Shown: in pieces, positions 53,344 through 61,791 of the stretch
How positions within the stretch are numbered: position 1 is the stretch's first letter
How the letters are laid out: the number at the start of each line of letters is the position of its first letter
From: Promineifilum sp.
GTDB taxonomy: Bacteria; Chloroflexota; Anaerolineae; Promineifilales; Promineifilaceae
DNA: 64,000 nucleotides
Direction: 5' to 3'
NCBI GenBank assembly: GCA_017983515.1
Contig: JAGOBF010000009.1
Coordinates: 62,001-126,000, forward strand
Notes under the pieces: model-generated
Seen by the model: the letters and a program-made list of their open reading frames with translations, nothing else
Told to the model about the DNA's origin: nothing
Databases searched by the model: none
Program-made: the position numbers and the translations under genes

Positions 53344-55578
53344 ATGACAAATTACGACGATTCGCGCGGCCGTGATATCCGGGTCATTCTTGCCGGCGTC
53401 GTTCTGGCCCTCCAGATCATCGGACTGCTGTGGCTGCTGCTGTTCGGCCGCGGCCAGTTGGCCGCCATGACCGGCCAGGATCAGGCCACCGAAAGCGTGG
53501 CGCAGACCGTGGCGGCGGAAGCCACATCCTCTCCGGCGGCCACCGACGCGCCCGTCGCGACAACGGCAAACAACACGCCGGCCGCGGCCGAAGCGACCGC
53601 CCCGCCGACCGCCGTTCCTGACGGCACGACAATCGGCCCGGAAGAAGTGCTGATCGAATCGTCGGCCGTCGCTCCCGAGTGGCTGGCGACGCTGGTCGAA
53701 GGATCGCCGGGCGACGCCGCGGCCGGGCGCCCGCCCCTGCCGCCCCACCTCTTGCTGACATTCGTCGGACCGGAGGAGGAAATCGCCGCTGCGACGCCGC
53801 CGGATGAGATCGACCTGAACCGTCCCCAGGTGCGCATCATCCCTATCGCCGCCCTCCTGGCACTGCTGGAACAGAACGGCGACGAGGCGGGCCAGAAGGC
53901 GCTCCAGGAGTTGCTCATGCTGCTGGACGAGCGGCCCGACGCCGACGAAGCCATCGTGCCCGTCCCGCCTGTTTTGGGCGCCGCCGTCCAAAATTTCGTC
54001 TCTCGCGCGGCCTACACCCCTTTTGGGGGCGGTTCCGGGGTGGGGTATCTGACCAATATCACGGGCCAGGATGTGTTGCCCGTGACCAACGAGTCGGGGC
54101 TGAATTACGTCTACCAGGGCCTGACCAGCGACGGCCGGCAGTATGTCTTTATGTCCTGGCCGGTGGAGGCAGCTTTTCTGCCGAATGACCAGGCCGGCGC
54201 GGTCTACGAGACCGAGATGCTGGCTACGGATCGGGTGAACTATTATGAGGCCGTGACCGAACAGGTGAACACGGCCGCCGAGCCTGATCTGACGCCCTCG
54301 CTCCTCGCGCTACACGAGATGATCCGATCCCTGTCGATCGGCGGCCTGACGGCTGCCGTAGAGAACGAGCCTCTTCCCGCCACGGCCTTCGACGCCGTCG
54401 GCTTCAATTGGCACTGGACGACCGCCACGAACGCCGCGGGTGAGGCGTCACCCGTCGAGAATTCGCAAGACTTCTCTCTGGTACTCTGGCCCGACGGCAC
54501 CTATAGCATTAGGGCCGATTGCAACGTCGGCGGCGGCGTCTACACCTACGAGGCCGACGGCGGGATTCGGTTGGCGCCCGGGCCGCTTAGCCGGGCCCAG
54601 TGCCCCAAAGAGTCGCGTGATGCCGAGTTCGTCCGTTCCCTGCTGAACGCGCGCACAATCGCCTTTGACGAAAGCGGCGACATGCTGCTGGGGCTCGAAG
54701 ACGGCGGAACGCTGACCTTCGCCAATCTGGGGCCGGTCGACGGCGGCGACGCGGCCGAGTCCGACGATCAGCCGGCGGCGGCCGACGCGGGCCTGACCGG
54801 CGTCACGCTCCAGTGGCCGGGTTACACCGACGCGACTGGCGCAGTTGTGACGGCCGACAATCCAGCGGACTATATCCTGACCCTGTTACCCGACGGGACC
54901 TTCAACGTCATCGCCGATTGCAACGTTGGCGGCGGCATCTACACTTACAACGATGACGGGACGTTGCAGTTCGGCCCCATACGCCTGACCAAAATGGGCT
55001 GCCCGGACGGGTCACGCAGCAGCGACTTCGTCGCTTTCCTGGAGAGCGTCAGCGGCGCGGCCATCCAGCCGGACGGCGGGGTAACGCTGACGACCAGCGA
55101 CGGCCGCAGCGCCACGCTCACTAACCAGGGCGATCTCGGCACGAGTGACCTGGGCACGAGCGCGGAGAGCGCCGGCGAAGCGGTGGCCCAGCCCACCCCG
55201 ACCCTCGTCGCCACCGCGGAAGCTGCGCCGGCGACGACCCCTTTGCTGGCCGAAACGGTCTGGCAGTGGACCCACTTCCGCGACATGAAACAGGACTTTG
55301 ATGTGACAGGGACGTATACCATCGCCTTCCATAATGACGGCACGGTGGCCGTGGTGGCCGATTGCAATTCGGGCAGCGGGACGTATCAGATCATGGGCGA
55401 CGCCGGCTTGAATATCAGCATCCAGGCCCTTACCGGGGCCGCTTGTCCGCCCGGCTCGCTCGGTCAATCGTTTGTGGAAAGCCTGAATTTCGCCGGCCTG
55501 TTCTTTGTCAACGGCGGCGTCCTGACGATTGAGCTGATGGCCGACGGCGGCACAATGACCTTTGCACCTTTGCAATGA
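53344..55578 (+). CDS. membrane-anchored protein with three META-like repeats
   Basis: A 744-residue protein starting 27 bases after the preceding gene. A helix at about 13-35 anchors it. A low-complexity Ala/Thr/Pro stretch is followed by a beta/alpha domain of about 220 residues. Three META-like repeats (about 360-475, 490-600 and 640-744) follow. Each has a W.W or LQWPG start, a PDGT or NDGT turn, then (R/I/V)ADCN.G.G.Y, and a C-P-...-F(V)..L segment. The DCN form differs from the GCN of standard META domains. An envelope sensing or stress role is inferred only. Confidence 0.75.
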   Translation: MTNYDDSRGRDIRVILAGVVLALQIIGLLWLLLFGRGQLAAMTGQDQATESVAQTVAAEATSSPAATDAPVATTANNTPAAAEATAPPTAVPDGTTIGPEEVLIESSAVAPEWLATLVEGSPGDAAAGRPPLPPHLLLTFVGPEEEIAAATPPDEIDLNRPQVRIIPIAALLALLEQNGDEAGQKALQELLMLLDERPDADEAIVPVPPVLGAAVQNFVSRAAYTPFGGGSGVGYLTNITGQDVLPVTNESGLNYVYQGLTSDGRQYVFMSWPVEAAFLPNDQAGAVYETEMLATDRVNYYEAVTEQVNTAAEPDLTPSLLALHEMIRSLSIGGLTAAVENEPLPATAFDAVGFNWHWTTATNAAGEASPVENSQDFSLVLWPDGTYSIRADCNVGGGVYTYEADGGIRLAPGPLSRAQCPKESRDAEFVRSLLNARTIAFDESGDMLLGLEDGGTLTFANLGPVDGGDAAESDDQPAAADAGLTGVTLQWPGYTDATGAVVTADNPADYILTLLPDGTFNVIADCNVGGGIYTYNDDGTLQFGPIRLTKMGCPDGSRSSDFVAFLESVSGAAIQPDGGVTLTTSDGRSATLTNQGDLGTSDLGTSAESAGEAVAQPTPTLVATAEAAPATTPLLAETVWQWTHFRDMKQDFDVTGTYTIAFHNDGTVAVVADCNSGSGTYQIMGDAGLNISIQALTGAACPPGSLGQSFVESLNFAGLFFVNGGVLTIELMADGGTMTFAPLQ

Positions 55579-55661
55579 GACTTCGCCGATGCGCGAGGAT
55601 GACCTTCGGTGGAGCCATAGGCCATAGAGTTGGGCGGCTTGAATGATGGAAGAGGCTTGCG

Positions 55662-57887
55662 ATGAAAAACGTCAGGACAGGATCTATGCTCCAACACCCC
55701 ATCGGCCGTTGGCTCCGGCTTGGCGTCATCCTGGTGGTGATGTTCCTGTTCGCCTGTCGGGAAGCACCCCAACCCACACCGATCCTCACTCCGGAAGTAG
55801 CCGGCGAGGAGACCATCACCGGCGAGCCGGCCGGCGACGCGACTGATACCGCTGCCGGTGCACCCGTCGCGCCCGCTGAAGATGTCTGGAAGACCGTCCG
55901 CCAGCGCGGCCGGCTAATTGTCGGCACGTCGGCCGATTACCCGCCCTTCGCGTTCTACACGGAGGACTTTGAGCTTGATGGCTACGACATTGCCCTGGCC
56001 CGCCTGTTGGGCGGGCGGCTGGGCGTCGATGTCGAATTCAAGGATATGGCCTTCGATGGCCTGGGTGGCGCGCTGCGGGTGGGGCAGATCGACGCGGCCA
56101 TAGCGGCCATTTCCGTCACCGATCAACGGCGCGAGCAGGTCGATTTTTCCAATATATATTACGTCGGCGAGGGCGCGGCGCTGGCCGCCGCCGGCTCGGG
56201 CATCTCCATCACTGGGCCGGCCGATCTGGCGCCTTATCGCGTGGCCGTGCAGCAAGGAACAGTCCATGAAGCGTGGCTGCAGCAAGAGGCTGTCGACACC
56301 GGGCTGCTGCCGCCCGACAATCTGCTGGTCTACGTCGCCGCCGACAAAGCCATAGAGGACGTGCGCGCCGGGCGGGTCGACGTGGTCATTGCTGACAAGT
56401 TGCCGCTGGAATTCGCCGCGCGCGACGAGTCGCTGGCTATCGTCGGCCAGTCCCTGAACCGGCAACGCTTCGCCGTGGCCCTCGCCCAAGGCTCTACGCT
56501 TCTCTCGCCGATCAACGAAGCGCTGTTCGATCTGCAAAGCGAGGGGGAACTGGCCCGGCTGGCGGAGCAGTTCCTCGATCTGCAAGCCACCGAGCTGCAC
56601 CCCCTGCCCCCGCCGGGGCCGGAGGCGACGCCCGATGCCGCCGCCGAACCGATCCGCTCACCCAGCGTTTGCATCGACGCCATGACCCTGATCGCCCATC
56701 TCTCTTTCGCGGATGACGGCATGCGTTCGCCGCCGCCGGTCAGCCCCGGCACTCCCTTCCAAAAGACGTGGCGCATCCAGAACAACGGCACCTGTACGTG
56801 GACGGCCGGCTACGTACTGACACCCGTCGGCGGCAACGTGCCCCAGGCGAGCATGGGCGGCGCGGCCACGGCCGTCCGCCAGCCGGTCGCCCCGGGCGAA
56901 ACGTACGATGTGAGCGTCAATCTGGTGTCACCGCTGGTGCCCGGCGTCTTTCAGGGCTTCTGGTCCATGCGCAGCCCCGACGGCCTGCTCTTCGGCGACC
57001 GGCTGTGGGTCGGCATCACCGTGCCCGCCCAACTGACGCCCACACCGCCCGCCCCACCCACCGTCTCGCCGAGCATCGACTTCCGGGCCGACCGCACGGC
57101 TATCCGCGCCGGCGAATGCGTCATTTTCAGTTGGAACGTCAGCAATGCCGGCGATGTGTTTTTCTATGGCCAGGGCCAACAGCCCGATCTGAATCGGGCG
57201 GCCGCCGCCGGCAATCAGACAGAATGCCCGCCGGCGACGACAACATACGAATTGCGGGTCGTCATGAGCGACGGCACGACGGAGATCCGCACGATTCGCA
57301 TCGACGTGCAGCCGTCGCCCGCCGCGCCGTTCTTCGAATCATTTTCGGTGACACCCAGTGACCAGATCGCCGCCGGACAGTGTATCGACGTCCGCTGGCG
57401 CATCAGCGGCGATGTGACCAATATCCGCGTCACCCGCAACGAGACAACCCTGTGGAACGGCGCGCCCCTGACCGGCACGTCGCGCGATTGCCCCCCGACC
57501 GGCGAAGCCGCCTACTCCATCGTGGCGACCGGGCCGGGAGGCGACTCGCGCGCGCTGCAAAACGTGACCGTGCTGGCGGCGACGCCCATTACCGGCACGC
57601 CGACAACGACGCCGCCGGCCGGCCAGCTGCCGATCATCAACAATCTGGCCGTGAACCCGAATCGCATCTTCGTCGGTACCTGTCTGACGGTCTCCTGGAG
57701 CGTGAGCGGCAACGCCAATCGGGTGCAACTGCGCCGCGACGGCGTGCTGGTTCTCGATTTCGCCGTGTTCAGCGGCAACGTGACCGACTGCCTGACCACT
57801 GAGGGCAGCTACGTCTACCGGCTCGATGCGATCAACGCACAGGGCAGCGCGGTCTTCCAACAAGTTTCGGCCACCGTTGTGCGCTAG
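55662..57887 (+). CDS. lipoprotein: family 3 solute-binding domain fused to NBR1-type Ig and Ig-like repeats
   Basis: A 741-residue lipoprotein with lipid-anchor Cys32 (LFAC). Residues 76-308 are a type 3 (amino-acid-type) solute-binding domain: GRLIVGTSADYPPFAFY, GYDIALARLLG, and SVTDQRREQVDFSNIYY with its ligand-carboxylate Arg. Residues about 341-455 are a four-tryptophan NBR1-like Ig domain (Trp370, Trp380, Trp434, Trp449). Three Ig-like modules of about 90 residues follow, each with a Cys pair (GECVIFSWNVS, GQCIDVRWRIS, GTCLTVSWSVS). No permease or ATPase is nearby, so it more likely senses than imports. Confidence 0.85.
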   Translation: MKNVRTGSMLQHPIGRWLRLGVILVVMFLFACREAPQPTPILTPEVAGEETITGEPAGDATDTAAGAPVAPAEDVWKTVRQRGRLIVGTSADYPPFAFYTEDFELDGYDIALARLLGGRLGVDVEFKDMAFDGLGGALRVGQIDAAIAAISVTDQRREQVDFSNIYYVGEGAALAAAGSGISITGPADLAPYRVAVQQGTVHEAWLQQEAVDTGLLPPDNLLVYVAADKAIEDVRAGRVDVVIADKLPLEFAARDESLAIVGQSLNRQRFAVALAQGSTLLSPINEALFDLQSEGELARLAEQFLDLQATELHPLPPPGPEATPDAAAEPIRSPSVCIDAMTLIAHLSFADDGMRSPPPVSPGTPFQKTWRIQNNGTCTWTAGYVLTPVGGNVPQASMGGAATAVRQPVAPGETYDVSVNLVSPLVPGVFQGFWSMRSPDGLLFGDRLWVGITVPAQLTPTPPAPPTVSPSIDFRADRTAIRAGECVIFSWNVSNAGDVFFYGQGQQPDLNRAAAAGNQTECPPATTTYELRVVMSDGTTEIRTIRIDVQPSPAAPFFESFSVTPSDQIAAGQCIDVRWRISGDVTNIRVTRNETTLWNGAPLTGTSRDCPPTGEAAYSIVATGPGGDSRALQNVTVLAATPITGTPTTTPPAGQLPIINNLAVNPNRIFVGTCLTVSWSVSGNANRVQLRRDGVLVLDFAVFSGNVTDCLTTEGSYVYRLDAINAQGSAVFQQVSATVVR

Positions 57888-57917
57888 CGCAGCCTCATTG
57901 CCTCTTGCGATCTGCTA

Positions 57918-57946
57918 TTGCCATGCTTGTCATGGTGACATAAAAT
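57918..57946 (+). promoter_or_regulatory. promoter of the second solute-binding/NBR1-Ig gene
   Basis: -35 TTGCCA (57918-57923), a 17-base spacer and -10 TAAAAT (57941-57946). A small palindrome, TGTCA-TGG-TGACA (57928-57940), lies in the spacer. The next gene's AAGGAGG ribosome site follows, so this gene has its own promoter. Confidence 0.6.
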
Positions 57947-57968
57947 AATCAGGGCAAGGAGGTTCACC

Positions 57969-60608
57969 ATGGCCGACAATCTAGAGGACGACCCGGAATT
58001 CGAAGATATTCAACCTATCTACGAAGACGACACGCGCGTTTTTGAGCCTGAGCCACCGGAACAGAATTACACCCTGGATGAATATGAAGAGCAGGAGGCG
58101 GCCCGCAGTGGGATGAACTGGCTGCTGGTGGGGCTTGTCGCCCTGGCCGCGGTCGTCACCGGTCTGCTCATCTACTACTTTCTGTTTAACGGCAGTGGTG
58201 GCGGCAACGTCATCGGCCCACCGCTAACGCCCTCTCCAAGCGATCCTTCGTGGACGGACGTGCGCACGAAAGGCCGCCTTGTCGTCGGCACGTCGCTCGA
58301 TTATCCGCCCTTCGCCTATCGTAACCAGCAGTTCCAGCCCGACGGCTTCGACATCGCCGTCATCAGCGATATCGCCAGTCGTCTCGGCGTCGGCACCGAA
58401 ATCAAGGACATGGCCTTCGACAGCCTTGTTGATGCCGTTAATCTGCGCCAGGTAGACGTCGCCATCGCGGCCATCACCATGACGGCCGAGCGAGAAGAAC
58501 TGGTGGACTTCAGCAACGTCTACTGGATCGGCGAGGAGGGTCTGCTGGCGCGCGCCGATTCAACCATAAGCACCATCACCACCCTGTCGCAGATGGCCGG
58601 CCATCGCATCGGCGTGCAACGCGGCAGCGTCTACGAGACGTGGTTGCAGCGCGATCTGGTGAACACGGGCATGACGCAGGCGGGCAACCTGTTCGTCTAC
58701 GAGACCGTCGACGCGGCGGTGCGCGACCTGCGCGAGCAACGGCTGGATCTGGTCGTTGTCGATGTGCGCGTGGCCGAGGCGTCCAGGGCGCAGGGCGGGC
58801 TCAAGCTGGTCGGCAGCGGGCTGAATCCCCAGCGCTACGCGATCGCCATGCGTAACGGCGCCGAGGCGCTGCGCGTCCAGGTAAACTCCGTCCTGACTCA
58901 GTTACAAAACGAGGGCCGCATCGCCGCCCTGGCCCAGCAATATCTCAACGCCGGGCCGGGCACGATCATCACGCCGCCCGCGCCCACGGCCACCACGCCC
59001 GCCCAACCGACGACGCCCCCCACCCAGCCGACGATCGCGCCCTGCGTCAACGGCATGCGCTTCGTCGCTGATCTGAACCTCAGCGACAACAACATGCAAT
59101 CCCCGCCGCCGATCAGCCCCGGCCAGCCGTTCAGCAAGGGCTGGCGCATCCAGAACAGCGGCACCTGTGCCTGGACGACCGCCTTCCGGCTTGTCTACGT
59201 GAGCGGCAACGTGCCCGGCGCGGGCATGGGCGGCCAGCCCACGCCCGTTCAGGGCTTCGTGCCTGCCGGCCAGCAGTATGACCTGTTCGTCAATCTCGTC
59301 GCGCCGCTGACGCCGGGCGTCTACCAGGGCATCTGGCAGATGGTCGACGACCAGAGCCGGCCGTTCGGCGACCGCATTTGGGTCGGCATCACCGTGCCGG
59401 CCTCCCCCACCGCCACCCCGGCGCCGACGCAGACGCCTTCGCCCAGCATCCAGTTCACGGTTGATCGCGACAATATCCTGCAGGGAGAATGTTCGACGTT
59501 TAACTGGAACGTGCAGAACGCGACGGCCGTCTACTTCTATGCCCAGGGTGAACCGTGGCAAAACAACCAGGTTCCGCCCCAGAGCACCCGCGTAGCCTGT
59601 CCGGGGGCCACCACCGTGTACTTCCTGCGCGTGCTCAAGCCCGACGGGACGGTCGAAGAGCGGCAAAGCACGATCAACGTCCGGCCCAACGTCAACGCGC
59701 CGACCATCGCTCAGTTCGTGGCCGCACCGTCACAGGTGACGGTTGGCCAGTGCGTGACCTTGCAGTGGGACGTGCAGGGCAGTGTCAGCCGCGTCACGGT
59801 CAGTAATCAGTTCCGCGTCGTTTGGGATAACGCCCCCTCGCGCGGCAACACCCAGGACTGCACCGGCGGCCAACCGACGACCATCGAATACCGCATCCAG
59901 GCCACCGGGCCCGGCGGCACCAGCCAGGCGCTTGACTACGTCAACGTCGTCAACCCGGCCACCGCCACGCCCATACCCACCGCGCCGGCCGCCAATCCGA
60001 TCATCGATTCTTTCAACATTACCCCGGCCCAAGTCCAGACCGGGCAATGCGTACAAATCACCTGGAGCACCAGCGGGGCCACCTGGCTGGTTCGTCTGCT
60101 GCGTAACAACGTCCTGGTGCTGGACAACGCGGCCCAAAGCGGGGCGGCGCAGGATTGCTTGCCATTTGCGGGTTCCTACACCTATCAACTGGTGGCCAGC
60201 ACGGCCGGCGGCCAATCGACTTCGCGCGATCAGTCGGTGCTCGTCACCGAAGCGCCGCCGACCAACCCGCTGGCGGGCAAGACCTATGGGCTGACCGATT
60301 TGAACGGCGCGCCCATCGTCCTTGATTCAATGATCACCGTGACCTTCAACAGTGATGGTACGCTGAATGGCTCGGGCGGCTGCAACAGCTACAACGGCCG
60401 CTACACAGCTAACGAGGGCCGGATCACGGTCAGCGAAATCTCACTGACGAGTGGCTTATGTGTGCTCCCCCAAGGGATCATGGAACAGGAATCGGCCTAT
60501 ATCAACGCGCTCCGCGCTGCGGTCACGTTCGAGTTCCCGGATCGAACGACGAAGATGATCATGCGCAATGCGGCCGGGCAGGAGATATTGAGCTATCTGC
60601 TGAAGTAA
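57969..60608 (+). CDS. membrane-anchored solute-binding/NBR1-Ig/Ig/META fusion
   Basis: An 879-residue paralogue of the preceding gene with a different anchor. Residues 1-48 are an acidic cytosolic segment (EDDPEFEDIQPIYEDDTRVFEPEPPE...) and 50-72 a membrane helix. Residues 98-330 are a type 3 solute-binding domain (GRLVVGTSLDYPPFAY, TAEREELVDFSNVYW). About 360-477 is the four-tryptophan domain (Trp392, 402, 456, 471). Three Ig-like modules follow to about 765, then a META domain (768-879, GGCNSYNGRY). AAGGAGG lies 6 bases before ATG 57969. The acidic N-terminus could reach a cytosolic partner. Confidence 0.85.
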   Translation: MADNLEDDPEFEDIQPIYEDDTRVFEPEPPEQNYTLDEYEEQEAARSGMNWLLVGLVALAAVVTGLLIYYFLFNGSGGGNVIGPPLTPSPSDPSWTDVRTKGRLVVGTSLDYPPFAYRNQQFQPDGFDIAVISDIASRLGVGTEIKDMAFDSLVDAVNLRQVDVAIAAITMTAEREELVDFSNVYWIGEEGLLARADSTISTITTLSQMAGHRIGVQRGSVYETWLQRDLVNTGMTQAGNLFVYETVDAAVRDLREQRLDLVVVDVRVAEASRAQGGLKLVGSGLNPQRYAIAMRNGAEALRVQVNSVLTQLQNEGRIAALAQQYLNAGPGTIITPPAPTATTPAQPTTPPTQPTIAPCVNGMRFVADLNLSDNNMQSPPPISPGQPFSKGWRIQNSGTCAWTTAFRLVYVSGNVPGAGMGGQPTPVQGFVPAGQQYDLFVNLVAPLTPGVYQGIWQMVDDQSRPFGDRIWVGITVPASPTATPAPTQTPSPSIQFTVDRDNILQGECSTFNWNVQNATAVYFYAQGEPWQNNQVPPQSTRVACPGATTVYFLRVLKPDGTVEERQSTINVRPNVNAPTIAQFVAAPSQVTVGQCVTLQWDVQGSVSRVTVSNQFRVVWDNAPSRGNTQDCTGGQPTTIEYRIQATGPGGTSQALDYVNVVNPATATPIPTAPAANPIIDSFNITPAQVQTGQCVQITWSTSGATWLVRLLRNNVLVLDNAAQSGAAQDCLPFAGSYTYQLVASTAGGQSTSRDQSVLVTEAPPTNPLAGKTYGLTDLNGAPIVLDSMITVTFNSDGTLNGSGGCNSYNGRYTANEGRITVSEISLTSGLCVLPQGIMEQESAYINALRAAVTFEFPDRTTKMIMRNAAGQEILSYLLK

Positions 60609-60640
60609 GACGTCAATTTCACAAGAGAGGGATGTGGTTG

Positions 60641-60664
60641 AAGGGCGGCCGAACGGCCGCCCTT
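60641..60664. terminator. bidirectional terminator hairpin
   Basis: AAGGGCGGCC-GAAC-GGCCGCCCTT, a perfect 10-base stem with a GAAC loop between two convergent genes. Confidence 0.7.
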
Positions 60665-60705
60665 CCTGTTTACAGAGCTGGCGATTATTGCAGGAGCTTG
60701 TTCTG

Positions 60706-61758
60706 CTAGAACCACTTGCGCCGCTTCATAAAGACCAGACTGCCGACGGCCACAAACAGCATCAGTGATAAAGCAAACACGTAGCCTAATGGATGTTTTA
60801 GTTCGGGCATGTAGACGAAATTCATACCGTAGACGCTGGAGATAAACGTGAGCGGCAAAAATATGGTGGCAATCACCGCCAGCAGTTGCATGACGCGGTT
60901 GGCATTGCGGCTCACATTAGCCATGTGCAGGTCCATCACTTCTTTGAGCCACAGGTGCAGCCGGTCATAGTAGGCCAGAAGGCTCTCCACCTCGCGATTG
61001 AGATCCTTGGCAAAGAAGCGCACCGTTTCCTCGCTAATGAATTTCGATTCGGCATCCTTCACAAATTCCAGAAAGTCCTGCAGTTCCAATAACGGCTCGT
61101 TCCACTGCTTGACCTCTTCTCGCACGGACAGGATGACCGCGAAGACCTCTTCCCGGCCCTTGCTGACCAACACCAGGTCTTCGAGTTCCTCCAGTCTTGA
61201 CGTCAATCGTTTGAATGACAGCTGGTATTGTTCCACGACGGCGGCGCGCAGCAGCAGGTACAAGAGATAATCCGCCCCATAGCGCTGGGCTTTTGTCTGC
61301 CGGCCGATCAATCGCTTGCGCGTGCGCGTGAAGAGGCGATGGACATCGTGCTCATAAAGGATGACGAAATTTCGGCCGAGAATGAAAGCACCCTCGCTCG
61401 GCACTACCTGCTGCGTTTCCAGGACATGGGGCACGACGTACTCCAGGTACAGGCAGTTCTCGTATTCGATGTCGAATTGCATCGGCATTTCGTCCAGGAT
61501 TTCATTCAAGACGAACGGATCAATATTGAAAAAATCGAACAGCTTCAGGAGCGCGGTCTCATCGTGCACATCGCGCAAGGTGATCCAGTTGACGGCCGCC
61601 GGCTGGACATGGGCCAAAACCTCGTCTATGCCGGCGCACTCCACTTCCACTACGTTCTCGGCCTCATAAACCACGATGATGTAGCTGCTCAGCCCATTGT
61701 CGTCAGGTTCAGGGGCAGCACTCGTAGAGTTTTGGGGAGTTGACAGCGACTCATGCAT
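60706..61758 (-). CDS. corA: CorA-family divalent metal ion transporter
   Basis: A 350-residue CorA protein, a pentameric Mg2+/Co2+ channel of the inner membrane. The large N-terminal cytosolic domain (about 1-285) is alpha/beta with long helices (EVKQWNEPLLELQDFLEFVKDAE..., VESLLAYYDRLHLWLKEVMDLHMANVSRNANRVMQLLAVIATIFLPLTFISSVYGMNF). The YGMNF signature closes the first of two C-terminal membrane helices, and the protein ends in a basic FMKRRKWF. A short N-terminal extension precedes the usual domain. Metal preference is assumed from the family. Confidence 0.93.
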   Translation of the reverse strand: MHESLSTPQNSTSAAPEPDDNGLSSYIIVVYEAENVVEVECAGIDEVLAHVQPAAVNWITLRDVHDETALLKLFDFFNIDPFVLNEILDEMPMQFDIEYENCLYLEYVVPHVLETQQVVPSEGAFILGRNFVILYEHDVHRLFTRTRKRLIGRQTKAQRYGADYLLYLLLRAAVVEQYQLSFKRLTSRLEELEDLVLVSKGREEVFAVILSVREEVKQWNEPLLELQDFLEFVKDAESKFISEETVRFFAKDLNREVESLLAYYDRLHLWLKEVMDLHMANVSRNANRVMQLLAVIATIFLPLTFISSVYGMNFVYMPELKHPLGYVFALSLMLFVAVGSLVFMKRRKWF

Positions 61759-61791
61759 GTGATTTTGCCGTCTCCAAGCACGATTTCTATG

